From Nitrospirota bacterium (GTDB lineage: Bacteria; Nitrospirota; Thermodesulfovibrionia; Thermodesulfovibrionales; JdFR-88), in contig JAJYJB010000069.1 in the NCBI GenBank assembly GCA_021789735.1, positions 1 through 13,609 on the forward strand: DNA of 13,609 nt, in the 5' to 3' direction. The position numbers and the translations under genes are program-made. The notes under the pieces were generated by a model. It made no database searches. It was not told the origin of the DNA and worked only from the letters and a program-made list of their open reading frames with translations. Within the stretch, counting starts at the first letter, position 1; every line of letters begins with the position of its first letter. Below are positions 11,742 through 13,609 of this stretch, piece by piece.

Positions 11742-13481
11742 ATGAAACGGGCCGAGATGACAAGGGAGCAGTTGCAGGAAGAACTGGACGAGATGCGCCG
11801 GAAGATGGCGGAGGTGGAGAAATGCCGTAAGGACTTTCTGGCGGTCCAGGAGAAATACCATGGCCTGCTGGACGTCTCTCCGGACCCCATGATATTTGTG
11901 ACCAGTGATTATGAGATCGTGTTTGCCAACGCCCAGGCGGAGGAGCTCTTCGGGTACAAGCAGGAGGAGTTGGTCTGCCAAAGCCTGAACACCCTCATTC
12001 CCGGAAGGTATCACAGGATGCACAGGAGCTTCGTAGAGGGCTTTTTCGCAAGTCCAAGAAGACGCCCGATGGGCGTGGGCCTCAAGCTCTATGCGCTCAG
12101 AAAAAGCGGGGAGGAGTTCAGGGTGGACATAAGCCTGAGCCCCATCAGGCTAAACGGAGAGGTTGTCGTCGTGGCGGCGGTAAGGGACATAACGGAGCGC
12201 ATCAGGCAGCAGGAAGTCGTGGAAAAGAATTACTACTTCCAAAGGGTCCTGGACTCGATACTCAAGATATCGCTTGAAACCGCGCCTTTGAACCAGAAGC
12301 TTTCAAGGGCGCTTGAGCTTATCCTGTCTGTGCCGCACCTGGCCCTTGAGATGAAAGGGGCCGTCTACCTGATCTCCAGGGAGTCCAAGGAGCTGATACT
12401 TGCGGCAAACAGCGGAATGAGCGAGGCCCAGATAGCCGCCTGCTCCAGGGTGCCCCTTGGGAAATGCCTGTGCGGGAAGGCCGCGCAGAAATGCGAGATA
12501 CTCTTTACGGACTGCCCCGGAGAGGGGCATGAGATACAGTTTGAGAGCGCGTTTCCCCACGGCCATTACTGTGTCCCGATCGTTTCGGGAGGAAGGCCCC
12601 TTGGCCTGATAAACGTCTACCTTCGCGAGGGGCACAAGCGCGACCCGGACGAGGACGCCTTCCTCACCTCTGTTTCGGACGCCTTCGCGGGCATGATAGC
12701 CAGGGATGAGACCGAGCGGGAGAAGGAGAGGCTTCAGGCGGACCTTGTCCAGACTGAAAAACTGGCCGCCCTTGGAAGGATAACAGCGAATGTGGCGCAC
12801 TCCATAAGAAACCCCCTTACATCCGTGGGCGGCTTTGCCAGGAGGCTCCAGAAAAAACTCGCCATGGGCAGCGCCGAAGGGGAGTATGCCGATTTCATTG
12901 TTGAGGAGGTGGCTGCCCTGGAAAAGATACTTTCGAGCGTCCTTTCCTACTCGATGACATCTCCCACGCGTATGGAGGAGCACGATATACGGGACGTGAC
13001 CGGCTTCGTTCTGTCGATGTACGGTGACGCCCTGAAGGAGCATTCCATAGCCGTTGCAAGGGACTACAAGGAGGTCCCCAGGGTCCTCATGGACAGGCAG
13101 CGGGTGCAGGAGGCGTTGGAGAATGTCATTATTAACGCCATTGACGCGATGCCCTCCGGCGGAAAGCTCACGGTGGAGATATCCGAAATAGCCGTGAAAG
13201 AGAAGCCCTATATCGCTGTCAAAATAAAAGACACCGGACCGGGCATAGAAAAGGAGGCCGCGGACAGGATATTCGAGCCGTTTTTCTCTACGAAGACAAA
13301 CAGGGGTGGCTACGGCCTTGGCCTTTCGATCAGCAGGAAGATAATAGAGGAGCACGGCGGGTTCATCTCGGTCGAAAGCAAACCCGGGGAAGGCTCGGTT
13401 TTCTATCTCTATTTCCCCGAAAAACACGGCCGGGAAGAAGCGGCTTCTTCCCGGGGTATTGTAAGCGCGCCTCCTGCATGA
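11742..13481 (+). CDS. PAS-GAF sensor histidine kinase
   Basis: A 579-residue protein, apparently soluble since no membrane span is visible. A short N-terminal coiled coil (about 5-40) leads into a PAS domain (about 38-155; SPDPMIFVTSDYEIVFANAQ, DITER at its end). A GAF domain follows (about 165-320) with an unusual cysteine set, then a linking helix and the HisKA domain with phospho-acceptor H353 in ANVAHSIRNPLTS. The HATPase_c domain has N-box N465 (ENVIINAIDAM), G1 DTGPGI (497-502), F-box FEPFFSTK (511-518) and G2 GGYGLGLS (522-529). The kinase is complete and should be active. No response regulator lies next to it within the window. Start ATG at 11742 has GGGAG 11 nt upstream. The signal sensed is unknown. 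Confidence 0.94.
   Translation: MKRAEMTREQLQEELDEMRRKMAEVEKCRKDFLAVQEKYHGLLDVSPDPMIFVTSDYEIVFANAQAEELFGYKQEELVCQSLNTLIPGRYHRMHRSFVEGFFASPRRRPMGVGLKLYALRKSGEEFRVDISLSPIRLNGEVVVVAAVRDITERIRQQEVVEKNYYFQRVLDSILKISLETAPLNQKLSRALELILSVPHLALEMKGAVYLISRESKELILAANSGMSEAQIAACSRVPLGKCLCGKAAQKCEILFTDCPGEGHEIQFESAFPHGHYCVPIVSGGRPLGLINVYLREGHKRDPDEDAFLTSVSDAFAGMIARDETEREKERLQADLVQTEKLAALGRITANVAHSIRNPLTSVGGFARRLQKKLAMGSAEGEYADFIVEEVAALEKILSSVLSYSMTSPTRMEEHDIRDVTGFVLSMYGDALKEHSIAVARDYKEVPRVLMDRQRVQEALENVIINAIDAMPSGGKLTVEISEIAVKEKPYIAVKIKDTGPGIEKEAADRIFEPFFSTKTNRGGYGLGLSISRKIIEEHGGFISVESKPGEGSVFYLYFPEKHGREEAASSRGIVSAPPA
13430..13454 (+). repeat. 11-bp perfect hairpin in the 3' end of the kinase gene
   Basis: CCGGGAAGAAG (13430-13440) and CTTCTTCCCGG (13444-13454) pair perfectly around a 3-nt loop, 25 nt before the kinase stop. 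No U-tract follows closely, so it is not a standard intrinsic terminator. It encodes the non-conserved C-terminal tail (REEAASSRG), which leaves freedom for an RNA role such as 3'-end stability. Confidence 0.55.
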
Positions 13482-13530
13482 TAAAAATTAATCAGCAGCC
13501 CGCACCGATGGAAAGGAAAGGAGGAACGGC

Positions 13531-13609
13531 ATGAGGAAACCGGCAGAGAATACTGACGCTTTTTTAGACCTTATGGTGGACTGGCAGGCCATGGAGGGCG
13601 AGATGATGA
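13531..13609 (+). CDS. 5' end of an unidentified small acidic protein (partial)
   Basis: An ATG at 13531 follows an excellent Shine-Dalgarno AAAGGAGG (13517-13524) with six-nt spacing. The frame is open to the window edge and gives 26 residues starting MRKPAENTDAFLDLMVDWQA, acidic and helix-forming, with no signal peptide. It lies 49 nt after the sensor kinase stop on the same strand and may share its transcript. The family is not recognised; nothing more can be said from this fragment. Confidence 0.7.
   Translation, partial: MRKPAENTDAFLDLMVDWQAMEGEMM

Noticed and set aside
12303..13427. A 374-codon open frame on the minus strand
   Set aside because: It is antisense to the GAF, HisKA and ATPase domains of the sensor kinase, which are well conserved. 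The translated protein is not family-like.
13430..13454. An intrinsic terminator for the kinase gene
   Set aside because: The stem is strong but lies inside the coding sequence, and no U-tract follows within the usual distance.
13508..13534. A mini-ORF of eight codons overlapping the start of the last gene (ATGA)
   Set aside because: Its sequence is essentially the purine-rich Shine-Dalgarno region of the real gene and it has no ribosome binding site of its own. Probably coincidence.
1..13609. CRISPR arrays, tRNA or rRNA genes, insertion sequences
   Set aside because: No spaced direct-repeat array, no tRNA-like cloverleaf, no rRNA sequence and no transposase motif was seen on either strand by reading; covariance-model searches were not possible.

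Overview
The window looks like a mid-GC anaerobic bacterium with sulfur and metal respiration traits. Arg AGG/AGA and Ile ATA codons are common, genes are tightly packed, and a multihaem c-type cytochrome closely resembling the Geobacter filament cytochrome OmcS sits beside a sulfur-redox cassette. Desulfuromonadia/Desulfobacterota or Nitrospirota would fit. The sequence alone does not settle which, and I claim no species.

Layout. (1) Positions 1-72 hold the 3' end of a + strand gene, followed by a strong bidirectional terminator. (2) Positions 178-2375, minus strand, form a three-gene operon reading tusA-like sulfur carrier, SQR-like flavoprotein, then a DUF1641 protein with three exact-period 60-residue repeats. 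(3) A 578-nt divergent intergenic region follows. (4) Positions 2954-4258, + strand, encode a six-haem OmcS-like cytochrome. (5) Positions 4270-5768, minus strand, encode an SDR reductase and dethiobiotin synthetase (bioD), overlapping by one base. (6) Positions 5856-9209, + strand, form a compact operon: purC, an ABC-2 exporter ATPase and permease, and a DedA membrane protein. (7) A two-hairpin leader resembling an attenuator precedes a B12-binding-type radical SAM gene at 9329-10780. (8) Positions 10816-11603, minus strand, hold a DoxX-family membrane protein and an HU-family DNA-binding protein. (9) Positions 11742-13481, + strand, encode a PAS-GAF sensor histidine kinase. (10) A new small + strand gene starts at 13531 and runs off the window.

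How the parts may work together. The strongest biological signal is the pairing of a TusA/SQR-like/DUF1641 cassette, which would handle sulfane sulfur or sulfide and pass electrons on, with a divergently transcribed nanowire-type cytochrome that could export electrons. The cytochrome keeps the His that in OmcS filaments ligates a haem of the neighbouring subunit, so polymerisation is plausible. The functional link between cassette and cytochrome is inference from adjacency. The rest is mostly housekeeping (purine, biotin, nucleoid) and envelope functions. Regulatory points worth a look are the attenuator-like leader before the radical SAM gene, a + strand terminator placed between two minus-strand genes, and a perfect 15-bp palindrome over the putative HU promoter.
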